From positions 1 to 64,000 of the forward strand of contig NZ_JARTLM010000002.1 in the NCBI RefSeq assembly GCF_029625905.1: a stretch of 64,000 nt of DNA. The letters are read 5' to 3'. The first letter of the stretch is position 1, and every line of letters starts with the position of its first letter. Made by a program: the position numbers and the translations under genes. Source of the stretch: Hydrogenovibrio sp. 3SP14C1 (lineage in GTDB: Bacteria > Pseudomonadota > Gammaproteobacteria > Thiomicrospirales > Thiomicrospiraceae). Below, piece after piece: positions 1-8,412 of this stretch. The notes beneath the pieces are model-generated. The model was not told the DNA's origin. It did not search any database and was given only the letters and a program-made list of their open reading frames with translations.

Positions 1-315
1 AGCAATCTTTAACGCACCAAGGACGGTTTCTGTGGCCTGCTTTAACCAAGCTTTCAATTTTTTAGGCGTGACAATTCTCGTGTCGTCTGTACCAGCATCT
101 GTTTCTGATTGGGTTGCAACTTCTGCAATACCAGCAGTAGTTTCAGTTGCCTGACCTGTCTTTGCTTCAAGCTGTCCTTTTAAAAATGCTGTGCGGTTTG
201 CAAGCTGCTTGGCTTGTTCGTTGTCGATGCCGTTTGGTCCACCTTCGACTGGATCAGTGGTTTCCAACTGGTATACACCGGCTTCCCATTGGGCTGTTTC
301 TGGTAGGTTTGCCAT
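1..315 (-). CDS. Phage tail fibre protein, N-terminal part (cut by window edge)
   Basis: The reading frame opens with ATG at 313-315, gives a product starting MANLPETAQWEAGVYQLE, and is still open at base 1, so only about 105 residues are visible. The stretch around NGIDNEQAKQLANRTAFLKGQ and the later TDDTRIVTPKKLKAWL resemble the repeated segments near the N-terminus of P2 H-type and related tail fibres, which bind the host surface. It overlaps the stop of the gpI gene by one base (TAATG), as expected for the I-H order of P2. The receptor-binding end lies outside the window. Confidence 0.75.
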   Translation of the reverse strand, partial: MANLPETAQWEAGVYQLETTDPVEGGPNGIDNEQAKQLANRTAFLKGQLEAKTGQATETTAGIAEVATQSETDAGTDDTRIVTPKKLKAWLKQATETVLGALKIA

Positions 316-875
316 TAAAAGACTCCTCTTGTGTAAGTTCCATCACGATAGATCACGCCATTGTGCAATGGGCGTGCTGCGGTAAAATCCAAGCCCCATA
401 AATGGCAACGTTCTGGTGCTGCTGCATTTAAAAGGCGTTTTGCTAAGTTCGCTTGAGTGATGCTCAATAAAAGATTGGTCACAACTTTATAGACAGCCCA
501 CTCGCTGTCATCACCATGAAGCACAAAGCCATCACGGATCATGCTTCCATCACGTGTATAGCCAGAGCGGCCTTCATAAATAGTCGCGCCGCCCATGCCG
601 GACTTTTCCAACGCCAGCTTCACGGCATAAACACTGCCTTTGTGACGATGAATTTCAATGGCTGTACGAATGACCTCTCGCTTAATGTCTTCAGGCCAAG
701 ATTCATCCCATTCATCAACCGACAATGACCAGGCTAAATAACCGAGTAAATATTCCGGGCAATCCTTTGCACTCCACAATGTTGAGATAAATACAGGTAA
801 AGAGGTGGTGCGTTGAATGGTTGCGTCGACGTCACGCTCAAACTGAGTGGTATTGAGTGGCAACAAATCAGACAT
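315..875 (-). CDS. Baseplate wedge protein, P2 gpI family
   Basis: The product of about 186 residues matches the P2 gpI type tail protein: an N-terminal LLPLNTTQFERDVDA segment, then SLSVDEWDESWPEDIKR and HRHKGSVYAVKLAL, which are the family's typical blocks. gpI is part of the contractile-tail baseplate. I prefer the ATG at 875, which overlaps the end of gpJ by 8 bases; a GTG at 884 is possible. It sits between gpJ and the tail fibre gene, the same order as in P2. Confidence 0.85.
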   Translation of the reverse strand: MSDLLPLNTTQFERDVDATIQRTTSLPVFISTLWSAKDCPEYLLGYLAWSLSVDEWDESWPEDIKREVIRTAIEIHRHKGSVYAVKLALEKSGMGGATIYEGRSGYTRDGSMIRDGFVLHGDDSEWAVYKVVTNLLLSITQANLAKRLLNAAAPERCHLWGLDFTAARPLHNGVIYRDGTYTRGVF

Positions 876-1755
876 CAGTGCCACCGATCGTCAAATTGAT
901 ACCTGTGCAATAAGCCGCTTGATAATCTGCGACTGCTATATCCACCCATCCGCTTAATTCAACGCGCTGCACACCCGCGACTTTTAATGCTGATGTAATG
1001 GCTGTGTTATGCACGTCATAACCAATCCGGTGCAGCTCATCAACCAATGCCACAACACGCTCCAAAGCAGTCTGCTCAATAATATTGCTCACCTGTCTAG
1101 GGTATAAATAAAGCGTGGCATCGATTGTATATTCCAACACTTCAGCAGCTTGGACATTCACTGTGTCCGTTAATGGACGAACAAAATCAGCACTGAGTGC
1201 ATCATTTACGGCCGAAAGCAAAGTGGCATCTGGCACACCGTTTCCGGCTGTGCTTAGTACGGTGACTTGGATATTGCCTGGCGTCGGAGACTTTATACCC
1301 ACGTTTTTAACGCTTGCACTGGAAGTCATCGCGTGGTATCTGTAAGCGGATTCTGCGCCAGCGGTCGAGAACTGACCAGGTGAAAGCAATACACGTTCAA
1401 GCAGGCGCGCATCGTCTTCATAGGTCGGGTCGATGGGGGGAGTGGCATTCTGATCACCTGGATCAACGATCAGGCGTTCCACAAAATAAAACGCGGCTAG
1501 GTTGTCCAGGTCGGTTCCGGTGGCATAAGGCAACATCACCGCCTTGGCAGCGTTATTAATGCGCTGCCGCAAAAGCATTTCTCGATAAGCGGCCACTTCC
1601 AGCTCTTTATAAACAGGGTCGGATTCAACTAATGCCGTGTAACCCTCACTACGAGCAATAAAATCATCGATCAGTTCCCCAAGAATGGCTTCATAATCGA
1701 TTTCTTCAATCACCTTAGGAGCTGGAAGGTTTTGTAAATTAACGCCGTCAGCCAT
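868..1755 (-). CDS. Baseplate assembly protein, P2 gpJ family
   Basis: The 295-residue length and the sequence (early IDYEAILGELIDDFIARSEGY, then ATGTDLDNLAAFY and the late VQRVELSGWVDIAVADYQAAYC) are typical of gpJ, the baseplate edge protein of P2-like contractile tails. Its start shares one base with the gpW stop and its end overlaps the gpI start, pointing to translational coupling in one late tail transcript. Confidence 0.88.
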   Translation of the reverse strand: MADGVNLQNLPAPKVIEEIDYEAILGELIDDFIARSEGYTALVESDPVYKELEVAAYREMLLRQRINNAAKAVMLPYATGTDLDNLAAFYFVERLIVDPGDQNATPPIDPTYEDDARLLERVLLSPGQFSTAGAESAYRYHAMTSSASVKNVGIKSPTPGNIQVTVLSTAGNGVPDATLLSAVNDALSADFVRPLTDTVNVQAAEVLEYTIDATLYLYPRQVSNIIEQTALERVVALVDELHRIGYDVHNTAITSALKVAGVQRVELSGWVDIAVADYQAAYCTGINLTIGGTDV

Positions 1756-2102
1756 CAGTAAACTCCAATCTGTTCAAGCTTAATGATTTCCCCAGTCGGC
1801 GCGTATTTTCCGACGATATCAACCGCCGCATGCGCCTCTTCTTCTGAAGACAAGGTCACCGATTGCAATACAAAATCGAACAGGCCATTGATAGGATTCA
1901 GCCAGGCCTGATAAACAGCCATCGTCATTTTCAGCTTAAAAACGTCGTTAATCGGCGCATCCTGTAGCTCGAAAATACTCGAACCATATTCACGACGCAT
2001 CACTCGTGACCCGACTGGCGTCGTCAACACATCACCGATTCTTTGGCGTAAATGCTCAATGCCCGCCAGCGGTTTTCCTGTTTGACGATTCATACCGTTC
2101 AT
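1755..2102 (-). CDS. Baseplate protein gpW (GPW/gp25 family)
   Basis: The 115-residue protein has the gp25-like core: LRQRIGDVLTTPVGSRVMRREYGS and later QAWLNPI. Members of this family form the inner baseplate of contractile tails and are related to T4 gp25. The start overlaps the gpD stop by 4 bases (ATGA). In P2 the order is V-W-J-I; here V has moved upstream and D precedes W, which is a rearrangement relative to P2. Confidence 0.88.
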   Translation of the reverse strand: MNGMNRQTGKPLAGIEHLRQRIGDVLTTPVGSRVMRREYGSSIFELQDAPINDVFKLKMTMAVYQAWLNPINGLFDFVLQSVTLSSEEEAHAAVDIVGKYAPTGEIIKLEQIGVY

Positions 2103-3115
2103 TTCTTATAGCCATCCCATTGTTTGCTGAATTCAACTTTAATTTTGTAGCCTGTTTTGGGTCGGTATATATGCTCCACTCTGCGAATGTGATACACCCA
2201 ATCTACGTTAGACCTAAATGTATCAAGCTGAACCAACCCTTCGGATATTAAGCCTTTGATAACATCTGGGTTGGCAGCCATATCAATCGATCCAGTCGTG
2301 GCAGCCATTAATCTGTCCTGCAATCTTGTCATGGCATGTGTCTTGGCTTCGTATTCACTTTTATAAGTGGTTTTCAGCTCTTCAGTCACTTTGCCATCGC
2401 CCACTGTTACATACTTCACCAAAGCCGCATCATAGTCGTAATAACTGGCACGCACGGCACCGTATTGTGGTCGACCACGTTCAGTCAGCTCCCATCGAGT
2501 AACATCTTCTAAATTGACCGTAACAGGTGTCAGTTGCGCGCCTGTCACGCTCAAACCGTCTGCTTTTGGCTTGAATATCACATACCCATTGACCACTTTG
2601 AACACAGCCGCATAAGTCGATGCCAAGCGAATCAAAAACGCAAAGTCCGACTCGGCCGTCTGATTAATATTGCTGATCTGAATGCTTTGATACGCCTCTG
2701 AAACACTTGGCTTATAACCGTATCGCTTCGCAAGCGTGGTGACGATATCGCCTAGCGTGGTGTCTTCCCAGGTAAACGATTTGGCCGCCTTCATTTCGCC
2801 CAAGAAATCAACCGACGAGGCCAGTAAACGGATCTGGTTTGGAAACCCTTCAAAGGTCAATTCATCGAAAACATACTGGCCGACCTTATGTAGTTTTTCC
2901 CCAGCAAAGCCAAGAAACAGGTCAAACCTTACGCCGAAATCATGGCGCTTCACTTTGCCGTCCGGATCATTTAAAACAATCTCCATAAAATCCGACGTCG
3001 AGCCCGGCAAATCAATGGCGCGAATCGATGCCAGACGTTCGGCAATCTTATCGGTTATGTCCTGAACAACATCACCCTCTTGGTTTTTGACTTCTAATTT
3101 GAATATCGGTGTCAT
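2099..3115 (-). CDS. Tail hub protein, P2 gpD (late control D) family
   Basis: The 338-residue product has the gpD fold signatures: an N-terminal block ending DFMEIVLNDPDG, a FLGEMKAAKSFTW segment, and the phage_GPD core SDFAFLIRLASTYAAVFKVVNG. In P2-like tails this protein is the hub between tube and spike. It is divergent from the plus-strand lipoprotein gene with only about 56 bases between the two starts. Confidence 0.85.
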   Translation of the reverse strand: MTPIFKLEVKNQEGDVVQDITDKIAERLASIRAIDLPGSTSDFMEIVLNDPDGKVKRHDFGVRFDLFLGFAGEKLHKVGQYVFDELTFEGFPNQIRLLASSVDFLGEMKAAKSFTWEDTTLGDIVTTLAKRYGYKPSVSEAYQSIQISNINQTAESDFAFLIRLASTYAAVFKVVNGYVIFKPKADGLSVTGAQLTPVTVNLEDVTRWELTERGRPQYGAVRASYYDYDAALVKYVTVGDGKVTEELKTTYKSEYEAKTHAMTRLQDRLMAATTGSIDMAANPDVIKGLISEGLVQLDTFRSNVDWVYHIRRVEHIYRPKTGYKIKVEFSKQWDGYKK

Positions 3116-3144
3116 TGCTTTCCCCTAAGGGTTAGTGATAAAGT
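3115..3144 (+). promoter_or_regulatory. Weak promoter candidate for the lipoprotein gene
   Basis: TTGCTT at 3115-3120 and TAAAGT at 3139-3144, separated by 18 bases, lie just ahead of the plus-strand lipoprotein start. The match to a sigma-70 promoter is modest. A private promoter would be needed because the surrounding tail genes are all transcribed on the opposite strand. Confidence 0.25.
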
Positions 3145-3171
3145 TAAATCTGTTTTTAAAAGGGGATGGAT

Positions 3172-3528
3172 ATGAAAAGACTTTTAATACTGGTTGGGGT
3201 GGCGTTATTGGCTTCCGGTTGTAACCTCGTCAAACCTAAAACCGATTGGCATATTCAGGAATTAAGAGATACCGAAAAAGATACTGGCGGCATGGGACTA
3301 ACACTATCTTCTCGAGAGCTGCCAATTTCTCAGATGGCTCTTAATTGTTACCCATCTCCCGTTCTTCCTTATGGCCAAAAGGTCGTCAACACCCGCACCG
3401 GTGATGAATATTATTTCCGCTGTGCCGATATCTATCCGAACAATGGCATGCAAGCCATCCCTGAAGAGCAAATCAAACCTTACAAAGTCGTCAAAGGGTC
3501 AGGCTCTGGTTCAAACTCTAAAGACTAA
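3172..3528 (+). CDS. Small lipoprotein on the opposite strand of the tail operon
   Basis: The product has a lipoprotein signal peptide (MKRLLILVGVALLASGC) with the lipobox LASGC; the modified cysteine would be residue 17, followed by NLVKPKTDWH. The mature part is about 100 residues, with four more cysteines or charged patches and no family I can name; the tail is rich in S, G and K. I chose ATG 3172 over 3166 because AAGGGG lies 6 bases before it. It is the only plus-strand gene among the tail genes and its stop overlaps the gpX stop convergently. Such isolated reversed genes in prophages often act in the lysogen; surface exclusion is a guess. Confidence 0.75.
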   Translation: MKRLLILVGVALLASGCNLVKPKTDWHIQELRDTEKDTGGMGLTLSSRELPISQMALNCYPSPVLPYGQKVVNTRTGDEYYFRCADIYPNNGMQAIPEEQIKPYKVVKGSGSGSNSKD

Positions 3529-3737
3529 TCCCACAAACTGGATTCATCTTCCGAAGCATCCGGAGCATTCAGCTCCGGCAGCAACACCAACACACCCGCT
3601 TCAAACACCGCCGTATTTTCAAGCCCCGGGTTCGCCTCGAGCACTTGCTCCACATACCCACTGGTACCGCCATAATAGTGATGGCAAATCAAATCCAACG
3701 TATCACCATCACTGGTTCTGTACTTAACCGCACTCAT
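3525..3737 (-). CDS. Tail protein gpX (LysM-like)
   Basis: A 70-residue protein of the P2 gpX type, with YRTSDGDTLDLICHHYYG and later LLPEL, the short LysM-like fold that sits at the hub of contractile tails. It overlaps gpU by 4 bases and ends convergent with the lipoprotein gene on the other strand. Confidence 0.85.
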   Translation of the reverse strand: MSAVKYRTSDGDTLDLICHHYYGGTSGYVEQVLEANPGLENTAVFEAGVLVLLPELNAPDASEDESSLWD

Positions 3738-4255
3738 AGCACACCTTTAATCAAATCCGCCACCTGGGAAGATTGCTGGCGGCTGTAATATTCAAGGCTC
3801 AGATTAAACTCAATCTTCATCGGCGCACCGCCCTTGGTTAAAACCTTCAGCGTTTCTTCCACGCGTTTAATAGTGAATTCGCCCCAAATTTTGCCGCGGC
3901 CATCCACCATCGGCAGTGGCTTTCCAAGCGAGGCTAATTCACGCACGGCCTGCATCTGATACAACCCACCCGCATAGTGCGGATAAATAACACCAGGCAT
4001 CTTGATGGTGTCACTGGCAATGCCGCCAAATTGCGAAGCCTTGCGACCTCCAATACGCTGAATCCCAGCCCACATATAGTCCACCGTATGCGTCAGGCTG
4101 TTATAAGCCGCCGTATCGATCGAAAAAATAAAAGGGCCCAGCATCATCATTACCGACCCGGAATTGGATAGCTGCCCACCCACCGCATCAGCTGTTTCCC
4201 GCAGACGACTCAGGTCTTTTAAGTTAGTGATCACATCGTCATAAATATCAGCCAT
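3734..4255 (-). CDS. Tail protein gpU family
   Basis: The 173-residue product shows the gpU hallmarks MMLGPFIFSIDTAAYNSL and GGLYQMQAVRELASLGKPLP, then FNLSLEYY near the end. gpU is the P2 tail terminator/tube-associated protein. It overlaps the tape measure gene by 8 bases and the X gene by 4, so this U-X-D order is one tightly packed transcript. Confidence 0.88.
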   Translation of the reverse strand: MADIYDDVITNLKDLSRLRETADAVGGQLSNSGSVMMMLGPFIFSIDTAAYNSLTHTVDYMWAGIQRIGGRKASQFGGIASDTIKMPGVIYPHYAGGLYQMQAVRELASLGKPLPMVDGRGKIWGEFTIKRVEETLKVLTKGGAPMKIEFNLSLEYYSRQQSSQVADLIKGVL

Positions 4256-6086
4256 CTCGGTTCCTCATACTTTGCTGTATCGCTCTTTGTACTGCGGCTT
4301 GAATATGCTGCTCAATCTGCTCGCCCAAATCGGCAACATTATCGGCCTGACCATTGATGGTGATCGGGGCATTTACCTCAACACTGATTGGTGCGACACC
4401 TTGATTGTTGATTGCTGCCATTGCGGGCGTAGTTGCCACCATACTGGTTAATGCTGTGGCTTGCACCATCTTGGAGGCAGGTGCCATCGCACCGGTTTTG
4501 GTGTCGTCTCCAAACATCCAACCCTTTAACTTTGAACCGTACTCGAGCAACGTATCAAGCGGATGAATCAGCTTGTCAATCAAGCCGGACACCCATTCAT
4601 AAATGCCGCTCCAGCTGGATTTGATGCTATCCCAAAAACCGCTTAACACACCCTTGAAGGCCTGCCACTTCTGCATGGCTTTGTCTGCTAATACCCCTAA
4701 CCATCCATCAACCCAGTCTGAAAAGACTTGCCAGTCGGCCTCGATATTGCTCCAAAAATCACCGAAGTAGGCTTTTACCTTATCCCAGTTCGCAATCAGG
4801 TAATAAGCCGCTGCGGCAATACCGGCAATGACTAAAATAATCGGGTTCGCCAGCATGACGGCCGTTAAAGATGTGAAGGCCGTTGCAAAGGCTAAAATAG
4901 CAGGCACCAAGGGCAAAGCGATAATCGCCATAATGGTGTTTTCCCAACCACCCAGCATTTGCGCCACCTCGTCGGCACGGCTGGCCACGGAACCAAAGCT
5001 GTCATAAATCTTGCTACCCCAGTTCCACAAGGTTTCAAATGCTTTGATTAATCCGCCTGAAATCTTCTCGGCCATCGCCTGAAGTTTGCCGTTGGCTTCC
5101 ATCTCGGTAACGGTCTCTAAAATGCCTTTGAGCTTGCCTTTCATCCAGTCGAACGCGCCGGATGACATCACCATCTTTTCAAACTTGGCAATCAAGTCCA
5201 TGCCGTTTGACCACATGCCTGCCCATGTTTTAGAGAGCTTTTCCATACCACCTGCATACTTTTCATTAAAGATATCCGACAGCACCTTTTGAATCTGCTC
5301 CCGGTCGCCTTTTAAAACCTGAGCAATCTTAGTGGAGCCATCCTTGGCGGTGTATTCATAAGAGATGATATTGCCCGTCGTCGCGGCTTTAATACCGAAT
5401 TCCTTCAGGCGTTCATTTTCGCCTGTAACGGCATCGGCAATAGCTTCAACAGCCTGCATTAATGGTTTTCCCATCGAACTGGATGTATCACCCAATGTCT
5501 TCAATAGGCCATTGGTTGGCTCCAGTCCGTAGCTGCGTAGGCGAACATAAGCGTCCGTTACCTCATTAAGTTCATAAGGTGTTTTCACCGCAAAGTTTTC
5601 AACCCATTTCATCGAGGCCTTAGCTTTTGAACTAGAGCCTTCGACCGTTTGCAAAATAGTTTCAAACTTCTCAAACTGAGAAGCGGTATTTAAAAAGGTA
5701 TGATTGAATAAGGCGGCACCACCCACGGTAACAGCGGTTCCCAATGCAAAAGCGCGACCAAATCGCCCGGCAACCTTTCCACTGGAGTCAGACATCCGCT
5801 TAAGATGCCCTGGTATGGATTTAGTACGCCGCAGAAATCGACTGCCCATGCGCGTAGCGGCATCGAAGCCGTCGCGTAAACGCATTTGTGAGCGCGCAGC
5901 AAAACTGGTTACACTTGAAAGCTTCTTATAAAAACGATCCAACCCCGTTTTAATGGCCGCCTTACCCAAGTGGTTGGACTGCTGCATGATCTTGTTAAGT
6001 TTGACAGTTGAACCCTGCATACGCTTTAAAGGCTTTGACACCTTTTCAGCCAGCTCAATCACCATTTTCAGTTTCAAGTCATTCAT
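4248..6086 (-). CDS. Tail tape measure protein (P2 gpT-like)
   Basis: A 612-residue protein whose first 120 residues are basic and helical. A phage tape-measure core follows (SQFEKFETILQTVEG, MKWVENFAVKTPYEL), then two hydrophobic segments around residues 388-435 (IMAIIALPLVPAILAFAT and ANPIILVIAGIAAAAYYL) and a tryptophan-rich C-terminal half (FWSNIEADWQVFSDWVDGWL). Tape measures set tail length and cross the inner membrane during injection, which fits the hydrophobic segments. The start codon overlaps the E' stop (TAATG), as in P2 where E+E' precedes T. Confidence 0.88.
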   Translation of the reverse strand: MNDLKLKMVIELAEKVSKPLKRMQGSTVKLNKIMQQSNHLGKAAIKTGLDRFYKKLSSVTSFAARSQMRLRDGFDAATRMGSRFLRRTKSIPGHLKRMSDSSGKVAGRFGRAFALGTAVTVGGAALFNHTFLNTASQFEKFETILQTVEGSSSKAKASMKWVENFAVKTPYELNEVTDAYVRLRSYGLEPTNGLLKTLGDTSSSMGKPLMQAVEAIADAVTGENERLKEFGIKAATTGNIISYEYTAKDGSTKIAQVLKGDREQIQKVLSDIFNEKYAGGMEKLSKTWAGMWSNGMDLIAKFEKMVMSSGAFDWMKGKLKGILETVTEMEANGKLQAMAEKISGGLIKAFETLWNWGSKIYDSFGSVASRADEVAQMLGGWENTIMAIIALPLVPAILAFATAFTSLTAVMLANPIILVIAGIAAAAYYLIANWDKVKAYFGDFWSNIEADWQVFSDWVDGWLGVLADKAMQKWQAFKGVLSGFWDSIKSSWSGIYEWVSGLIDKLIHPLDTLLEYGSKLKGWMFGDDTKTGAMAPASKMVQATALTSMVATTPAMAAINNQGVAPISVEVNAPITINGQADNVADLGEQIEQHIQAAVQRAIQQSMRNRDG

Positions 6087-6220
6087 TATTCCGTGCCTGA
6101 TCTTAATTTAAGAAGGTGTTGCGCCCGATCAAACCATTCCATCAGCTCTTCGAGCGGCATTTCATCAAAATCTCTGGGAGAAAAGTGCAAGACGCTGGCC
6201 ACAACGGCCATTGCATCCAT
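6086..6220 (-). CDS. GpE' part of tail chaperone, reached by -1 frameshift
   Basis: Behind the gpE gene, in the -1 frame, lies an open frame giving about 44 residues from MDAMAVVASVLHFSPRDFDE to the TAA at 6086-6088. The block HFSPRDFDEMPLEELMEWF is the GpE pattern of P2-like phages (chaperone extension E'). It is reached from gpE through a seven-base run read T TTT TTT (plus-strand A-run 6247-6253). In the -1 frame the bridge is open from the slip to the stop. The ATG at 6218-6220 could be a separate start, but a fusion is the known arrangement in P2. Confidence 0.7.
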   Translation of the reverse strand: MDAMAVVASVLHFSPRDFDEMPLEELMEWFDRAQHLLKLRSGTE

Positions 6221-6519
6221 CAAGTTTTCCGGGACTTTTCCCCCGTAAAAAAACCGGCAATCTCCATCGACAGCTCTGCCAGATTTTCCGGCTCAAGCGT
6301 GGCGAATTCTTCCGGTGTGATAGACGGCGTGGTGATGCGAGGCATCAACGTTGCCAAAGTATCCACTTGCATCTTAACCACATCCAGCACCGACAACCCA
6401 CGCAGTTCACCGGAGAAAGGTTTTCTTAAGGTAATGCTTTCAACCTTTTCACCACCAATTTTCTGCGGTGTCGGTAACACCACATTTTTCATACGTTCAT
6501 CTGCTTTTGCCATGTTCAT
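6220..6519 (-). CDS. Tail assembly chaperone gpE
   Basis: A 99-residue (or 97 from the second ATG at 6513) protein with the tail-assembly chaperone pattern: EKVESITLRKPFSGELRGLSV, ITPEEFATLEPENLAELSME and a C-terminal IAGFFTGEKSRKT. The protein coats the tape measure before tube polymerisation. Located between the tube gene (FII) and the tape measure, as in P2, and ending at TGA 6220-6222 unless ribosomes slip at 6247-6253 into the E' frame. Confidence 0.82.
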   Translation of the reverse strand: MNMAKADERMKNVVLPTPQKIGGEKVESITLRKPFSGELRGLSVLDVVKMQVDTLATLMPRITTPSITPEEFATLEPENLAELSMEIAGFFTGEKSRKT

Positions 6520-6535
6520 TCCTTTTTAATGTTTA

Positions 6536-7033
6536 TTAAATGCCCAGTGCGGCGCGCATTTGCTCTAGCTGATCAACACCACCGATCTTGCGGACCATGT
6601 TCGGTACATCGATCTCGATGGTTTCTTCACCGCCAATGGTCATCTTGTAGTAGCTGACCTTGCACTTCATTTTCTTCGGTGCCTTGTCACCTGGCTTCCA
6701 GGTACCCAAATCCAAATCAAAGAATTGGGCTTGCATATTGATAACAGCAGCTGTAACAGTGCCGTCTTCAGACTGCAAGGCTCCGCGTGCCGTCAATGGC
6801 ACCGCAGCACTGGTCACACCCCAAAGCTTCAGCAAGGCCGGGTCATAACCGGATAAAGTAATGGTCGCTTCCATTTCCTCCATCCCCATATCGATTGACT
6901 TACTCGCATCCATGCCACCGGCACGGAACGATTCCATAATCAGCACCAGCTTTGGAAGCTCAATCTCTTCCGCTTCTCCGGCATAGCCTTTACCATCGAC
7001 TTGCAGGTTAAAGTTCTTCAGTACGTTATCCAT
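6536..7033 (-). CDS. Major tail tube protein FII
   Basis: The 165-residue protein has the FII features: start MDNVLKNFNLQVDGKGY, FRAGGMDASKSIDMGMEEMEA in the middle, and the closing KIGGVDQLEQMRAALGI. It forms the inner tube of the contractile tail. It starts at the base where the sheath gene ends, so sheath and tube are produced together. Confidence 0.92.
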   Translation of the reverse strand: MDNVLKNFNLQVDGKGYAGEAEEIELPKLVLIMESFRAGGMDASKSIDMGMEEMEATITLSGYDPALLKLWGVTSAAVPLTARGALQSEDGTVTAAVINMQAQFFDLDLGTWKPGDKAPKKMKCKVSYYKMTIGGEETIEIDVPNMVRKIGGVDQLEQMRAALGI

Positions 7034-8211
7034 TATTTAAATACCTCCTCAATATAATCCCCCACAAGATGTGAGCGGAAAGTGATGTGCTCAGCTGGAT
7101 AAGGCGGCGTGAAGTCAAAATCGAAATACGCTTTACCTTGCTGAATTTGGTCGATTGAGTTCAACTCAGGATCAGCCCAGCATTCGCCACCCAAAATCGC
7201 ACCGATTTTTTTCAAGTGACGGAGGTAGTTGTTCACACCTTCGGTCACATCTTCAATGTAGGTTTTAGTGATGTTGCGATCGACCGCCCACATATGTGCT
7301 CTGAGCAAACTGTCATTAATCATGTCGTTGGTGCGAACCACGGACAAGAAAGCCCACTTCGGATCAGACGAGCAAGTGCGGTTACCCCACAAGCGGAAGC
7401 CGTTTTCTTGAATGATCGTGGCGACATCGTTTTCATTGAGGTAGTTGGCGCGGCTGTTCACATCACCCAATGTAAAATCAATCGGTCTGACTGTGCCGGT
7501 AATACCAAGGATTTCACGATTAGAGGGTGACCACCAGAATCCGCGCTCGTTATCGGATTTAGCGATAATGCCAGCCACGCGTGCCGAGACTGGTTGAATG
7601 ACTTCGGCATTGAGCACCGTATCCCACACCTTAACCCCTGGATCAACGATATAAACACGACGTGATCCAAACAGCTCACGATAAGTGATGGCATCCGCAT
7701 CATTGGTATTCGGACCATCTGCGATAATTACTGCACGTAATCGCCCAGCTACCGAATCCAATTCCGTGGTAACGGCTTGTTCATGCGAGAAGCCTGGTGC
7801 GATTAAAATACGAGGCGTCACTTTAACGGCACCTTGCGCCGCTAAAAATGCCTTGATACCTGTATAAGTACCTGTTGTTACATCAACCCCGCCAATCACA
7901 TTCGATTGCGTAGCGGCCGGATCGATCCCTTCGTCGACACGAATAACAACCACCATCGCTCCGGCTTGATCAAAAATGGCATCCATTGCACTCGGCAGAG
8001 TTCCTGAGCCAGTCCCAACAGTATCTAGTTTTGCAGCTTCTAGAATCGAACCTGTAACCAACACAGGCGTATTTAATGGAAAGGCTACCGGGTCAGCATC
8101 TGGCGCGGTACCCACAACTCCGATAACGGATGACTTAACGGTACGAATCGGTCTGGCACCCCCATCAATCTCGATCACCTCGGTGCCATGTAAAAATTGT
8201 TCTGGCATCAC
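7033..8211 (-). CDS. Tail sheath protein FI
   Basis: The 392-residue product matches P2 FI sheath: HGTEVIEIDGGARPIRTVKSS at the start, VIGVVGTAPDAD, the NENDVATIIQENGFRLWGNR core and the C-terminal FDFTPPYPAEHITFRSHLVGD. The sheath contracts during injection. Sheath and tube genes are adjacent and overlapping, as in P2. Confidence 0.93.
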   Translation of the reverse strand: MMPEQFLHGTEVIEIDGGARPIRTVKSSVIGVVGTAPDADPVAFPLNTPVLVTGSILEAAKLDTVGTGSGTLPSAMDAIFDQAGAMVVVIRVDEGIDPAATQSNVIGGVDVTTGTYTGIKAFLAAQGAVKVTPRILIAPGFSHEQAVTTELDSVAGRLRAVIIADGPNTNDADAITYRELFGSRRVYIVDPGVKVWDTVLNAEVIQPVSARVAGIIAKSDNERGFWWSPSNREILGITGTVRPIDFTLGDVNSRANYLNENDVATIIQENGFRLWGNRTCSSDPKWAFLSVVRTNDMINDSLLRAHMWAVDRNITKTYIEDVTEGVNNYLRHLKKIGAILGGECWADPELNSIDQIQQGKAYFDFDFTPPYPAEHITFRSHLVGDYIEEVFK

Positions 8212-8391
8212 TTACCCCTTTGACTTAGTCGTTGTTTTGTTTAGTTGCAGAAACCCACTCTGCACAAGATATACCGCTTGCTTCGGGTAGAGTTGTAACG
8301 TCTCGCCACTTTTGCGCGTCTGATTTTCAATAGATATATCCTTCAGCACTTTGTAGCTTTGTTTCTTTGCTTGCTCTTTTTGGGTCGCCAT
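8212..8391 (-). CDS. Small unknown protein ahead of the sheath gene
   Basis: A 59-residue basic protein (MATQKEQAKKQSYKVLKDIS to a lysine-rich end). ATG 8391 is chosen because AAAGGAGG sits 4 bases before it; the upstream ATG at 8412 lacks a site. In Mu a small gene (gp38-like) also precedes the sheath, but I see no convincing similarity. The GETLQLYPKQAVYLVQSGFL segment resembles small DUF2635-type proteins only loosely. Function unknown, probably a tail accessory. Confidence 0.65.
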   Translation of the reverse strand: MATQKEQAKKQSYKVLKDISIENQTRKSGETLQLYPKQAVYLVQSGFLQLNKTTTKSKG

Positions 8392-8412
8392 GATTCCTCC
8401 TTTAGTGACCAT

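Noticed and set aside
3371-3727. Plus-strand frame overlapping the lipoprotein and gpX genes
   Set aside because: Proline/histidine-rich shadow product; both overlapping real genes have better support.
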